From a virus, in IMG/VR virus record IMGVR_UViG_3300047367_000320, positions 1-23,189 of that record: a DNA stretch of 23,189 bases; one strand, written 5' to 3'. The notes below the pieces were generated by a model, which was not told the origin of the DNA, did no database searches, and was given only the letters and a program-made list of their open reading frames with translations. Shown here piece by piece: positions 1 through 7,460 of the stretch. The position numbers and the translations under genes are program-made. The first letter of the stretch is position 1. Each line of letters opens with the position of its first letter.

Positions 1-83
1 TTGAAAAGATAGTTGAATGCTACTGTACGCTGTTTAGCAACAGTATTTGCATTTTCATCTTTTATCTCTTGAATGATGCTCAT
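1..83 (-). CDS. 5' fragment of an unidentified phage protein (runs off left edge)
   Basis: An open frame on the minus strand starts with ATG at 83 and stays open to the window edge. It gives 27 codons beginning MSIIQEIKDENANTVAKQRT. Its ATG overlaps the TGA of the gp4-type gene (ATGA, 83-80), a typical translationally coupled arrangement, so it is probably the next gene in that leftward operon. Too little is visible to assign a family. In T4 the gene after gp4 is the baseplate wedge gene 53, but this N-terminus does not obviously resemble it, so I make no functional call. Confidence 0.7.
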   Translation of the reverse strand, partial: MSIIQEIKDENANTVAKQRTVAFNYLF

Positions 84-514
84 ATTTTTAATTCTTTTTC
101 TGTTAGGATTTTAAATTGCCATCTTCTGTCTTTACAGTATTCAGTTGCTGCTTTCCACTTTGCGTCATTTACAGCATATGTGGTAACTTCAGTTATATAC
201 CTCTTTGTACGACGCTGTTGTTTTTGGGGAGGTGCTGTCTGCTTAAACGGTTTGATCTCGATAATAAATTTCTCCGTCCCCCCAGTTTTAGTTCTTGCTC
301 GGACATAGAAATCTGGGAAATAGCGATGGACCCTATTATCAAGAGGAGAGATGTAAGGGATAACAATTTCTTCACTTCCCCATTGTAAAACATTTGGATT
401 GCTGTCACACCATACCATGAATTTTCTTTCCCATAAAGAACGGTAGATAACATTAGTTGGATCTCCTTTATACTTTTGAGGTTGAGAAGGTCTGTACTTA
501 CCACAATATGCCAT
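80..514 (-). CDS. gp4: gp4-type head completion protein (PD-(D/E)xK nuclease-like)
   Basis: A 144-aa protein matching the T4 gp4 head-completion family, which acts on filled capsids before tail joining. These proteins are related to TnsA/PD-(D/E)xK endonucleases. The expected residues are visible: E29 in SLWERKFMVW, D68 in RYFPDFYV, and E86/K88 in FIIEIKP. The spacing is typical of that fold, so the active site looks intact. A basic stretch follows (KQTAPPQKQQRRTKR), and the C-terminus is WQFKILTEKELKI. It lies on the strand opposite the tail-hub operon, separated from it by a 44-base gap. Its TGA overlaps the ATG of the next leftward gene. I see no strong Shine-Dalgarno sequence before the ATG at 514 and no late-promoter motif on its strand in the gap. 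The family call is fairly firm. Whether it cuts DNA is inference. Confidence 0.85.
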   Translation of the reverse strand: MAYCGKYRPSQPQKYKGDPTNVIYRSLWERKFMVWCDSNPNVLQWGSEEIVIPYISPLDNRVHRYFPDFYVRARTKTGGTEKFIIEIKPFKQTAPPQKQQRRTKRYITEVTTYAVNDAKWKAATEYCKDRRWQFKILTEKELKI

Positions 515-529
515 AATAACGTCGCTAAA

Positions 530-537
530 TATAAATA
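530..537 (+). promoter_or_regulatory. T4-type late promoter (TATAAATA)
   Basis: An exact TATAAATA octamer lies in the 44-base divergent gap, 21 bases before the ATG at 559. This is the late -10-like element used by T4-like phages with gp55/gp33/gp45. A transcript starting about 6 bases downstream would have a leader of roughly 15 bases and would drive the rightward hub operon. No matching element is seen on the minus strand of the gap. Confidence 0.75.
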
Positions 538-558
538 TACGTTCCTAGACCTATTTAG

Positions 559-1299
559 ATGAACATTGATAAAATAAGAAAGAACATAGTTGGGGACTAT
601 GGATTAGCTTCTTCAAATCAATATCATATTTCGTTTGAACTTATGGATCCCGTTCGTAGTAATACGGATGCAACTCTGTCATCATATATGTTTAATAGAG
701 GGTTTTTGATGGAAGGTGCTAGTTCACCTGAATTCTTTGGACAGAATGATACGGCAGTTAATAATGCAATTAAGTTAAGTTTTTTGGCAGATGAAGTTAA
801 TATTCCAGGTTATAGTGTTGCGACTGGAGATTTCAAAGGACCTGTTCCTGGCATTAATATTAGATATGCTCATACCAAGAATTTCTCTGAAATGAATATT
901 GCATTTTTGATGGATATGGATCATACTCCATTAAAATTTTTAAGATTGTGGTCTGATTTTATATTTGGGTTTGAAAGTTCTCTAGGTGTAAATTCTGGCA
1001 CAATTACGCCAACAATTTATTCGCAGATGCAATATTATAATAATTATACCAAAGATATTATTATTGACAAATTGGAACCAAACACTAGTTCTAGAACAAA
1101 ATTTTCAGCAAATAGTAGTTATGATACTCATAATGTAGTTACAAGAACCCGACTTCATAATGCATACCCATATATGATTAATGATCTTACTGTAAGTAAT
1201 GCACCAAATCAACCAATGAGATTGCAAAGTACATTTTATTATGAGTATTTTACGACAGAAACTTTAAGAAGAAATCAGGTAAATGACCTTAAGCAGTGA
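559..1299 (+). CDS. gp48: Tail-tube-like baseplate protein (gp48/gp54 type, tail tube cap or initiator)
   Basis: A 246-aa protein that is the first gene of the hub operon. It has the layout of tail-tube-derived baseplate proteins. An early beta-strand (QYHISFELMDP) is followed by a lipoprotein-like loop (DEVNIPGYSVATGDFKG), then IRYAHTKNFSEMNIAFLMDM and a helix with a conserved-looking tryptophan (FLRLWSDFIFG). It ends with a strand region (MRLQSTFYYEYFTTE). In T4, gp48 and gp54 cap the baseplate hub and nucleate tube polymerisation. Both have this fold, and I cannot separate them by eye. Cyanophages usually label the gene beside gp26 as gp48. The ATG at 559 has no good Shine-Dalgarno but lies 21 bases downstream of a late promoter motif. 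The family is fairly secure; the choice of gp48 over gp54 is tentative. Confidence 0.7.
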   Translation: MNIDKIRKNIVGDYGLASSNQYHISFELMDPVRSNTDATLSSYMFNRGFLMEGASSPEFFGQNDTAVNNAIKLSFLADEVNIPGYSVATGDFKGPVPGINIRYAHTKNFSEMNIAFLMDMDHTPLKFLRLWSDFIFGFESSLGVNSGTITPTIYSQMQYYNNYTKDIIIDKLEPNTSSRTKFSANSSYDTHNVVTRTRLHNAYPYMINDLTVSNAPNQPMRLQSTFYYEYFTTETLRRNQVNDLKQ

Positions 1300-1332
1300 T
1301 GCTAAATAAAATTATGATATGGAGTTTAATTA

Positions 1333-2034
1333 ATGTCTTTACCATCTTTAAATACGCCAACGTATAATCTGACTATACCATCTACAAAACAGCGAATTAA
1401 GTATAGACCCTTTGTTGTAAAAGAAGAGAAAATTCTTCTCATAGCACTTGAATCTGAAAATGATCAAGAAATTGCAGATGCCTTAAAATCAATTATTACT
1501 GCTTGTGTAACTACAAAAGATTTTGATTTTAATAAACTAGCAACATTTGATATTGAGTATATCTTCTTAAATATTAGAGGTAAATCAGTTGGTGAAGTTA
1601 TAGATCTTCTTCTTACCTGTCCAGATGATGGTGAAACTGAGGTAAAGGTTAGTTTTAATATTGATGATGTCAAAGTAAAATTTGATAAGGAACATTCTAA
1701 TAAGATTCAAATTTCTAACGATCTTTGGGTGGAGATGAAATATCCAGGACTTGAAAGTTTCACTAATCCTCAAGAAAATATTGATGATGCTTTTAAGTTT
1801 GTCGCAAACTCAATTGATAAAATTTATAATGAAGAAGATGTTTGGGACAGTTCAACTACAACTGTTGATGAATTAGTAGGTTTTCTTGAAAATATGAGCA
1901 GTAAACAGTTTAATGATATTCAGAAGTTTTTTGAATCTATGCCTTCATTGAAGCATGAAGTAAAATTCACTAATCCAAATACAAAGGTTGAATCGAAGTA
2001 TGTTATTGAAGGACTTTCTAATTTTTTCGAGTAA
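1333..2034 (+). CDS. gp26: gp26-type baseplate hub assembly protein
   Basis: A 233-aa protein of the T4 gp26 baseplate family. The N-terminus reads MSLPSLNTPTYNLTIPSTKQ, and the conserved core includes YRPFVVKEEKILLIALES, FDIEYIFLNIRGKSVGE and a cysteine in LLTCPDDGE. T4 gp26 helps assemble the baseplate hub, and I infer a role comparable to the N-terminal half of siphovirus tail-assembly chaperones. A clear GGAG at 1321-1324 supports the ATG at 1333. The last codons before TAA (AAT TTT TTC GAG) hold a perfect -1 slippery heptamer, T TTT TTC at 2022-2028. A fraction of ribosomes could therefore extend the product into the gp51-like frame, giving a 295-aa fusion. Confidence 0.85.
   Translation: MSLPSLNTPTYNLTIPSTKQRIKYRPFVVKEEKILLIALESENDQEIADALKSIITACVTTKDFDFNKLATFDIEYIFLNIRGKSVGEVIDLLLTCPDDGETEVKVSFNIDDVKVKFDKEHSNKIQISNDLWVEMKYPGLESFTNPQENIDDAFKFVANSIDKIYNEEDVWDSSTTTVDELVGFLENMSSKQFNDIQKFFESMPSLKHEVKFTNPNTKVESKYVIEGLSNFFE
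2022..2028 (+). promoter_or_regulatory. -1 ribosomal frameshift site T TTT TTC
   Basis: The heptamer fits X XXY YYZ in the gp26 reading frame (AAT TTT TTC), two codons before the gp26 stop. In the -1 frame, a TAA at 2019-2021 closes everything upstream. The window in which a -1 shift could work is therefore only about 12 bases, and it contains the whole heptamer. Slippage leads into 63 codons ending at 2219. Confidence 0.75.
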
Positions 2035-2219
2035 GCCTCTTCCATAATTCTTTAGAGAATTATTATAGAACTAACTTTTCATTAATGCAACATCATAAGT
2101 ATAGTTTAACTGAACTTGATGGTCTTATTCCTTGGGAAAAAGATATATACATTGCATTATTGAAACAATATCTGGAAGAGGAACGACAAAGAATCGAACA
2201 ACAAAAACATCAAAGTTAA
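2028..2219 (+). CDS. gp51: gp51-like hub assembly segment, probably made as a gp26-51 frameshift fusion
   Basis: This -1 frame relative to gp26 encodes 63 residues, including NYYRTNFSLMQHHKYSLTEL and IPWEKDIYIALLKQYLEEE. The pattern of a helix, then SL-x-E, then PWE-(R/K)-D-IY, then YLxEE is what I associate with gp51-like proteins and with the distal half of tail-assembly chaperones. The first ATG in this frame is at 2085, giving 44 aa. It has no Shine-Dalgarno before it, and starting there would cut off the coherent upstream portion FHNSLENYYRTNF. I therefore infer that the segment is reached by -1 frameshifting at 2022-2028. The stop TAA (2217-2219) overlaps the ATG of the next gene, so translation is coupled. 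The alternative is independent initiation at 2085. Confidence 0.7.
   Translation, partial: RVSLFHNSLENYYRTNFSLMQHHKYSLTELDGLIPWEKDIYIALLKQYLEEERQRIEQQKHQS
2044..2063 (+). other. Hairpin downstream of the frameshift site
   Basis: ATAATTCT, a TTAG loop and AGAATTAT form a perfect 8-bp stem with a 4-base loop. It begins 15 bases after the slippery heptamer, further than the usual spacing for stimulatory structures, and it is AU-rich. Its role as a frameshift stimulator is therefore only possible. Confidence 0.4.
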
Positions 2220-4996
2220 TGAAATCAAAGCAAGTAGGATTAACAGAATATAATGACATCATCCTATCAGTGTATGATGCAAATCCTATTGTCAATGTTT
2301 CTAAGGCACTAACAAAGAACGCGCCTGAACCTAAGGCGACTACTAAGAAAGCAAACCCTAAAACTGGAACACTTGTAAAAGAAACTCTTCGTCTTAGAAA
2401 TACTGCAGTTTTAAATCTAAAACTTGCACAGAATATATTTAAGTATGAAAAGAGTAGATTATCTAGTTTAAAACCATACTTAGATGGAGATAAAACTTCA
2501 GAAGTAGAAGATGGTAAGAGTGAAGAGGAAGAAGATGAAAATAAGAAGAAAAAGAAAAACTCTAGATGGTTAAGGAATCTTGGTAGAGGATTAAGAAGAT
2601 TAATTAAGAAACTCTTTAAGAAACTAGTTCCTAAAGGAGTTAGGGCACGTGGTAGATTATTACGTAAAAGAATAAACAAGTTTAAGAGAAGAGTAAAAGT
2701 CAATATTAAACGACAGTGGAGAAAATTTACTAAACCATTTAGACAAGCAAGAAGATTTACTCAACCATTTAGACGTAATGTTGCAACAAGATTTAGAAGA
2801 TTAGGAAGAAATCTTGGTAGACCATTTAGACAAGGAAAAAGATTTGCTCAAACATTAGTTAGAGATCCTAGAAGAGCACTGCAACAAACTCAACGTGCAT
2901 TTGGTCAAGCGAAACAATTTGCCTCTGCTGGCATGGCAACAGCAAGACAATTTGCTGGGAATAAGATTAATCAAACAAGAAAATTTGCAGTTAGTGGATA
3001 TAATGAAGTAAGATCTGGGGTAAACTTTGCCCGTGATATGTTAGGTCGTGCTGGATTTAAAGGTCCTAAATTACCATCCCTTGGTGGCGGTGGCGGAGGA
3101 GGATTTTTTGGTAGATTTACTGGAATGGGTGAAAAATTTAAACAAGGTAAAAATGCTTTTTTAGGTGGTCTTGATGCTGTTACAACTTTTGGTGGTAAAG
3201 TAGTTAAATCAGTTAGTGCTACAGTTGGTAGATGGAAAAATGTTTTAACTGATCCAAAAACTTATGCATCAATTAAAAATGGAGCAGCTACAGCATGGAA
3301 GAATGTAAAGGGTGCGACAAAAAAACTGTATGATGATTTCTTTGCTTGGTTAGCAGGCACACCCCAGTTTAGGAAGTTAATAGAAAGTAAAATTGGTAAG
3401 AAAATAACTGAAAAAATAATACAAAAAGGTGGTAAGAAAGTATTAATAAAAATAATAGGTAGGATGGTTGTTGGTCTTGCCACCGTCTTAGCATTATGGG
3501 ATATGGTAGTGAGATGGACTGAAGGTGATTATGAGGGTGCTGCTATTGCTGCTCTTAGTGCTATTCCTGTTGTTGGATTAATTGCTGTTGTTGTTGATAT
3601 TTTGAGGGATTTATTTCCAAAATCTTATGAAGGTATGGTAGCCCAAATTACTGGGATGAATAAAGATGAGAGAAATGCAGGTATCAAATCTGGGGTTGAC
3701 ACAGCAATCACTCCTATGGAGAATGCAGGGGGTAATGATATTGCCGGTGTTCCCATGGCAGCAGATGGCATGGTTACTGGTAATACACCACAACTTGTTA
3801 TTGTTGGAGATGGTGGAGAAGAGGAGTATATTGTTCCCAAAAGTAAACTTTCATACTTCCTTGGATCTGATACCGCACTTGACTTTTTAAATTTTGGAGG
3901 ATCGCAATTACTTTCTACAGTAAAAGATTATATCAATAAAGCAGGTCTTGGAAGTCAGGCATCTAGTATTAAAGAACTTGCAGTTGCCAATGATTTGCCA
4001 TATGCAACTACTAATAACGTTAAAGGCATTTCACCTGCAGAAGTACGTACTGGTAATATTGCTGAGAAAATTTTAGAGTTTCTTCGTGAAGGATTTGAAA
4101 GTATTTTAGAACCAATTAAGGGAATATTTAATTGGGTAAAAGAGAATGTACTTGACAATCCAATAGTCAAAGGTCTTGGTGCTATAGGTGCTCATATATT
4201 TGGTGGGAGTCCTGCTGCTGCAGCAACGATGGATAGATTTAATCTTGATTTATCAGGAATGTCTGCAGATGGAGTATTTAATACAAAAATGAAAACTGGT
4301 AAATCAGCATATATTGGTGGATCTTCTGATTACCACATTGACACTAAATTTAATGCTTCTCTTTCTATGGAAGAAAAGGTAGCAATGATGGATCAACTTG
4401 CAGCAGGATATGCTGCTCAAGGTAGAAAGATTGAATTCTCTAATGATATGATTGCCAATACAGTATATGATCCTAATGCTTCTATGGAAGAAAAGAGTGC
4501 CCTATTACAAAGAGCATTTGAAGCACATAATCTTCCTAGAGGACGTGCTATTGATCAAGGTGGTTTCAATAGTATTGATTACTATGCTCCTCTCATGGGA
4601 GAAAATAGATTTGGATCTAGTGTAGAAGGTCATGATATTCTTATTCCAACTATTGGTGGTTCCAAGGTAAACTATGCTAAAGGAGGAGGGTATGGTGGAT
4701 ATATTACACTAACAGATGATCAAGGAAGAGTTGTTTTAAAAACAGGTCATGGTGATTCACGAACTGCAAGATCAGGAAGTGTTGATGTATCAGCACTAAA
4801 TAAAGATGATGCAGTAGGTGAAGATCCTGGTGACATGGATAACAATATCTTTGCACAAATGTTACAGAGACAGATTGCTCAGAAGCAAAGTACACAAGTC
4901 CCTCAGGTTCTTCCTATTCCGATTGGATCAGGATCTTCTATTAATATAATACAAAAGAATACTCCAGCATGGGGTCACGCAGTAATAGGTAACTGA
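2219..4996 (+). CDS. Tape-measure-like large hub/tail protein with cationic amphipathic and membrane segments
   Basis: A 925-aa protein if it starts at 2219, where the ATG overlaps the previous stop (TAATG). The in-frame ATG at 2132 would overlap the gp51 segment heavily and is less likely. Order of segments: a helical N-terminus; an acidic run then a lysine run (about 96-113); a strongly basic amphipathic region (about 114-215) with FR-Q-x-R/K-RF repeats; a glycine run (about 289-295); a hydrophobic region able to cross a membrane (about 409-463); then LVIVGDGGEEEYIVPKSKL (526-544), which resembles the GE-x-GPE-x-(I/V)-P motif near the end of many tape-measure proteins. The C-terminal 220 residues contain HIDTK, GHDILIP and GYGGYITL. 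Size, position and hydrophobic segment suggest a tape measure or an ejected hub protein. I cannot prove which. Confidence 0.6.
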   Translation: MKSKQVGLTEYNDIILSVYDANPIVNVSKALTKNAPEPKATTKKANPKTGTLVKETLRLRNTAVLNLKLAQNIFKYEKSRLSSLKPYLDGDKTSEVEDGKSEEEEDENKKKKKNSRWLRNLGRGLRRLIKKLFKKLVPKGVRARGRLLRKRINKFKRRVKVNIKRQWRKFTKPFRQARRFTQPFRRNVATRFRRLGRNLGRPFRQGKRFAQTLVRDPRRALQQTQRAFGQAKQFASAGMATARQFAGNKINQTRKFAVSGYNEVRSGVNFARDMLGRAGFKGPKLPSLGGGGGGGFFGRFTGMGEKFKQGKNAFLGGLDAVTTFGGKVVKSVSATVGRWKNVLTDPKTYASIKNGAATAWKNVKGATKKLYDDFFAWLAGTPQFRKLIESKIGKKITEKIIQKGGKKVLIKIIGRMVVGLATVLALWDMVVRWTEGDYEGAAIAALSAIPVVGLIAVVVDILRDLFPKSYEGMVAQITGMNKDERNAGIKSGVDTAITPMENAGGNDIAGVPMAADGMVTGNTPQLVIVGDGGEEEYIVPKSKLSYFLGSDTALDFLNFGGSQLLSTVKDYINKAGLGSQASSIKELAVANDLPYATTNNVKGISPAEVRTGNIAEKILEFLREGFESILEPIKGIFNWVKENVLDNPIVKGLGAIGAHIFGGSPAAAATMDRFNLDLSGMSADGVFNTKMKTGKSAYIGGSSDYHIDTKFNASLSMEEKVAMMDQLAAGYAAQGRKIEFSNDMIANTVYDPNASMEEKSALLQRAFEAHNLPRGRAIDQGGFNSIDYYAPLMGENRFGSSVEGHDILIPTIGGSKVNYAKGGGYGGYITLTDDQGRVVLKTGHGDSRTARSGSVDVSALNKDDAVGEDPGDMDNNIFAQMLQRQIAQKQSTQVPQVLPIPIGSGSSINIIQKNTPAWGHAVIGN

Positions 4997-4997
4997 T

Positions 4998-7457
4998 ATG
5001 GCAAGAGATCCTAAGGTATTAAGAAAGGCATACGAAGCCAAACTTGGCAAGAAACTTGCTGACCAACTTACTAATGAACAGATTGGTCTTATCTCTAAGT
5101 ACTATAATTCTTTGAGTGATTCAGAGTCGAGTGCTCTCGATAGTAAGATTATTCAAGGAAGAAATAATACTGAACTGCATGAAATGGCAGAAAGTTTTAT
5201 TGCCGAAAAAAAGGATAGTGGTGGTGGAACAGTTTCTGTATACAAACCTGAAAATAAATTTGCTGATGATAAGATTGAAGAACTTGATGAGAAGTTAGAA
5301 GGAACCTCTGACAAGATTATGGATGCAATTGATGAACTCATTGCAGCAGATAAGAAGAAGTTTGAAGATTTTAAAAAGAAATCAGCGCAGGAAGTAAAGG
5401 GTAAATTCCAATATGAGAAACCTATTGGTCCTCAAGCGATGCAGGGACCAAAGCAACCTCCTAAGAAAACAGTTTCTCCTGAAAAAGATGAAGATTGGGA
5501 AGGTGAGGTTGAGGATCAACTTGGTAGTAAATTAGATGATGTTCTTGAGCAGGTAAGAAATGAACCTCTTCCTCAACCTGCTAAAACTAAAAGAAGAAAA
5601 ACTAAGGGTAAGAAAGCACTTCAGAGAAAAAATGCTAGAATAGATGCCAAAGAGATGGGTGTAGGTGCATCTCTTACTGAAATTATGACGAATGTTGTTG
5701 AAACTAGAGTGGCATTATTTGATCTTTATAAAATTACAAAGGCAAGATTTGAATTTAAAAAGAAAATTGATAAAAAACTGACAGGTGCTTTACAGGCAAA
5801 ACTTAGAGAAAAGCAGATAGAAAAACCTGCAGGTGCTGATGAAAACTTAAAACCTGGTGAAGAGAAAGAAGAAAAGAAGAAAAGGAAAAAGAATGTTGTT
5901 GAAGAGGGATTGATAGCATCTATGGTTAGTGGTGCTGTATTGTTTTCACTGCCATTGGTGATTGAAGGATTGCGACCATTTCTTCAACGTGATAGGGAGA
6001 GTGAGGGAGAGAATCAATGGTGGGATTTCTTAGATGTATTTCCTAATGAAATTAAAAAAGATCTAGAGGAAGATCCTCCAGTACAACCTATTTCGGCAGA
6101 AGAAGAAGATACCGTACCTGCTGAATCTAGTTCCTCAGCGGCACCTACACCTGCTCCACAGGCACCTGTAACTCCTGTCGCACCAATTCCAGCACGTGAT
6201 ACTAATATTCCTGGTGATTCTGGGTATAAGGGTCCTTCTATGCCAATGAGGGCAGCTGCTCAAGGTGGTAGATTTACTGGAGGTCAGCATAAACCACTTA
6301 CTCCCCTTAGTCAAAAACCTAAAAGATCATCTCTTGTCGCTAAATTAACTAGACCTCTTAGTTCTGTAGTATCATTACCTCAGAAAGCAGCAGCTGCTGG
6401 TGTCTTATCATTTGCAAATAGTATCATTTCTCCATTCTCTGCCTTCATTCCAGATTCTGGTAGGCAGTTTATTCAGAATATTTACAGTGATGTTGCTAAA
6501 TCAACAGGACTATCTGGAATGAAGTTAGATTTCGGTAAAACTTCAGATATATTTGAACAGGTTAAGAAATTTATAGATAATATTCTTAAATCATTACTAG
6601 GTACAAGTGATGATGATCCTTCACCTGCTCCTGGTGAATATTATGGTCCTGGTTTTGGTCCTGGTCCTGGCGGCGGTATGACTGACCCAACTATTTCTGG
6701 TGATGAAAAAGAATACTTAATGCGTCTAATGATTGCTGAAGCAGGTGGTGAGGGTGAACTTGGAATGGCAGCAGTTGGAAGATCTGTTCTTAATAGAGCG
6801 GGTCTTATTCAAAGTGGGGAAGTTGGTGCTGGCACATTCATGTCAAAAAGCGGTAGTATTACCGATGTTATTGAAGGAAAGAATCAGTATCAACCATTTG
6901 CAGAAGGAAAACTAAAAAGAGGATTAACAGAAGGAGAGAGAGCAAGAGCAATGAAAGCACTTGAGATGGCACGTAACGAAGCATCATTACGTGCTAATCT
7001 AGAAGCATCTGGTATGGATGCTAGTAGTATTAACAATATTATGGCATCTACTGGATTTAGAACTCATTCTGCAAGGTATGATGGATCTCAAGATGTTAAT
7101 CCTACTAGATTAGGTGGACATCAATTTAACACTGCTGGTAATGCTAAAATGCTTACCCCTGGTGCTAAAGTAGAAACTGCTCCCGCTTCTCCAGAACAAC
7201 ATACTGTTCCTTTGAGTGAGATGCCAGATGAAAACTCATCACCAGAAGAATGGGCAGCACATTTTAGACGAGTTGATGCAATGGGTGCTAGACCGCCTGC
7301 CAGTCCACCACCTCCATCTGCTAAACCAAAGGTTGACCTATTACAGATGTTATCCTTCCCAACATCTCAACAGCAACAACAGCAACCAAAAATGTCTATG
7401 TTCACACCTCCATCTACTCAAATTGGACGTAGAGCACCTCAACAAACAGGAAGTTAA
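4998..7457 (+). CDS. Tail-associated protein with C-terminal SleB-like cell-wall hydrolase domain
   Basis: An 819-aa protein starting one base after the preceding stop. The N-terminal 300 residues are charged and helical. A membrane-type segment follows (about 304-322, GLIASMVSGAVLFSLPLVIE), then a Pro/Ala/Ser linker (about 372-400) and Gly/Pro linkers (about 540-562). Residues 567-715 look like a SleB/Hydrolase_2-type peptidoglycan hydrolase: EYLMRLMIAEAGGEGELGMA, AAVGRSVLNRAG, TDVIEGKNQYQPF, and a late GGHQF. The glutamate in IAEAGGEGE (E581) is the likely catalytic acid. The tail is low complexity (a proline cluster near 770 and Q790-Q796). I infer a virion lysin that opens the cell wall during injection, replacing the lysozyme that T4 carries in gp5. 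Tape-measure function is an alternative for the N-terminal half. Confidence 0.65.
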   Translation: MARDPKVLRKAYEAKLGKKLADQLTNEQIGLISKYYNSLSDSESSALDSKIIQGRNNTELHEMAESFIAEKKDSGGGTVSVYKPENKFADDKIEELDEKLEGTSDKIMDAIDELIAADKKKFEDFKKKSAQEVKGKFQYEKPIGPQAMQGPKQPPKKTVSPEKDEDWEGEVEDQLGSKLDDVLEQVRNEPLPQPAKTKRRKTKGKKALQRKNARIDAKEMGVGASLTEIMTNVVETRVALFDLYKITKARFEFKKKIDKKLTGALQAKLREKQIEKPAGADENLKPGEEKEEKKKRKKNVVEEGLIASMVSGAVLFSLPLVIEGLRPFLQRDRESEGENQWWDFLDVFPNEIKKDLEEDPPVQPISAEEEDTVPAESSSSAAPTPAPQAPVTPVAPIPARDTNIPGDSGYKGPSMPMRAAAQGGRFTGGQHKPLTPLSQKPKRSSLVAKLTRPLSSVVSLPQKAAAAGVLSFANSIISPFSAFIPDSGRQFIQNIYSDVAKSTGLSGMKLDFGKTSDIFEQVKKFIDNILKSLLGTSDDDPSPAPGEYYGPGFGPGPGGGMTDPTISGDEKEYLMRLMIAEAGGEGELGMAAVGRSVLNRAGLIQSGEVGAGTFMSKSGSITDVIEGKNQYQPFAEGKLKRGLTEGERARAMKALEMARNEASLRANLEASGMDASSINNIMASTGFRTHSARYDGSQDVNPTRLGGHQFNTAGNAKMLTPGAKVETAPASPEQHTVPLSEMPDENSSPEEWAAHFRRVDAMGARPPASPPPPSAKPKVDLLQMLSFPTSQQQQQQPKMSMFTPPSTQIGRRAPQQTGS

Positions 7458-7460
7458 ATT

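Noticed and set aside
69-388. Plus-strand frames opposite the gp4-type gene
   Set aside because: The minus-strand frame carries the recognisable nuclease-like residues and couples to the next minus-strand gene. The plus frames have no family features.
2132-2218. Upstream in-frame start for the 925-aa tape-measure-like gene
   Set aside because: It lies inside the gp51-like segment. The ATG at 2219 overlaps the previous stop (TAATG), which fits coupling, and no Shine-Dalgarno supports 2132.
2125-2703. 192-aa open frame on the minus strand
   Set aside because: It is the antisense shadow of the lysine/arginine- and glutamate-rich coding region, with low-complexity Phe/Ser/Leu composition and no start context.
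2720-2840. Repeated ccatttagac units that might be a direct-repeat array
   Set aside because: The units encode the PFR(Q/R) motifs of the basic region at irregular spacing. They are protein-level repeats and not a CRISPR or iteron array.
7364-7390. CAG/CAA run resembling a microsatellite
   Set aside because: It encodes a short glutamine run inside a proline/glutamine-rich linker. It is coding low complexity, not a separate repeat element.
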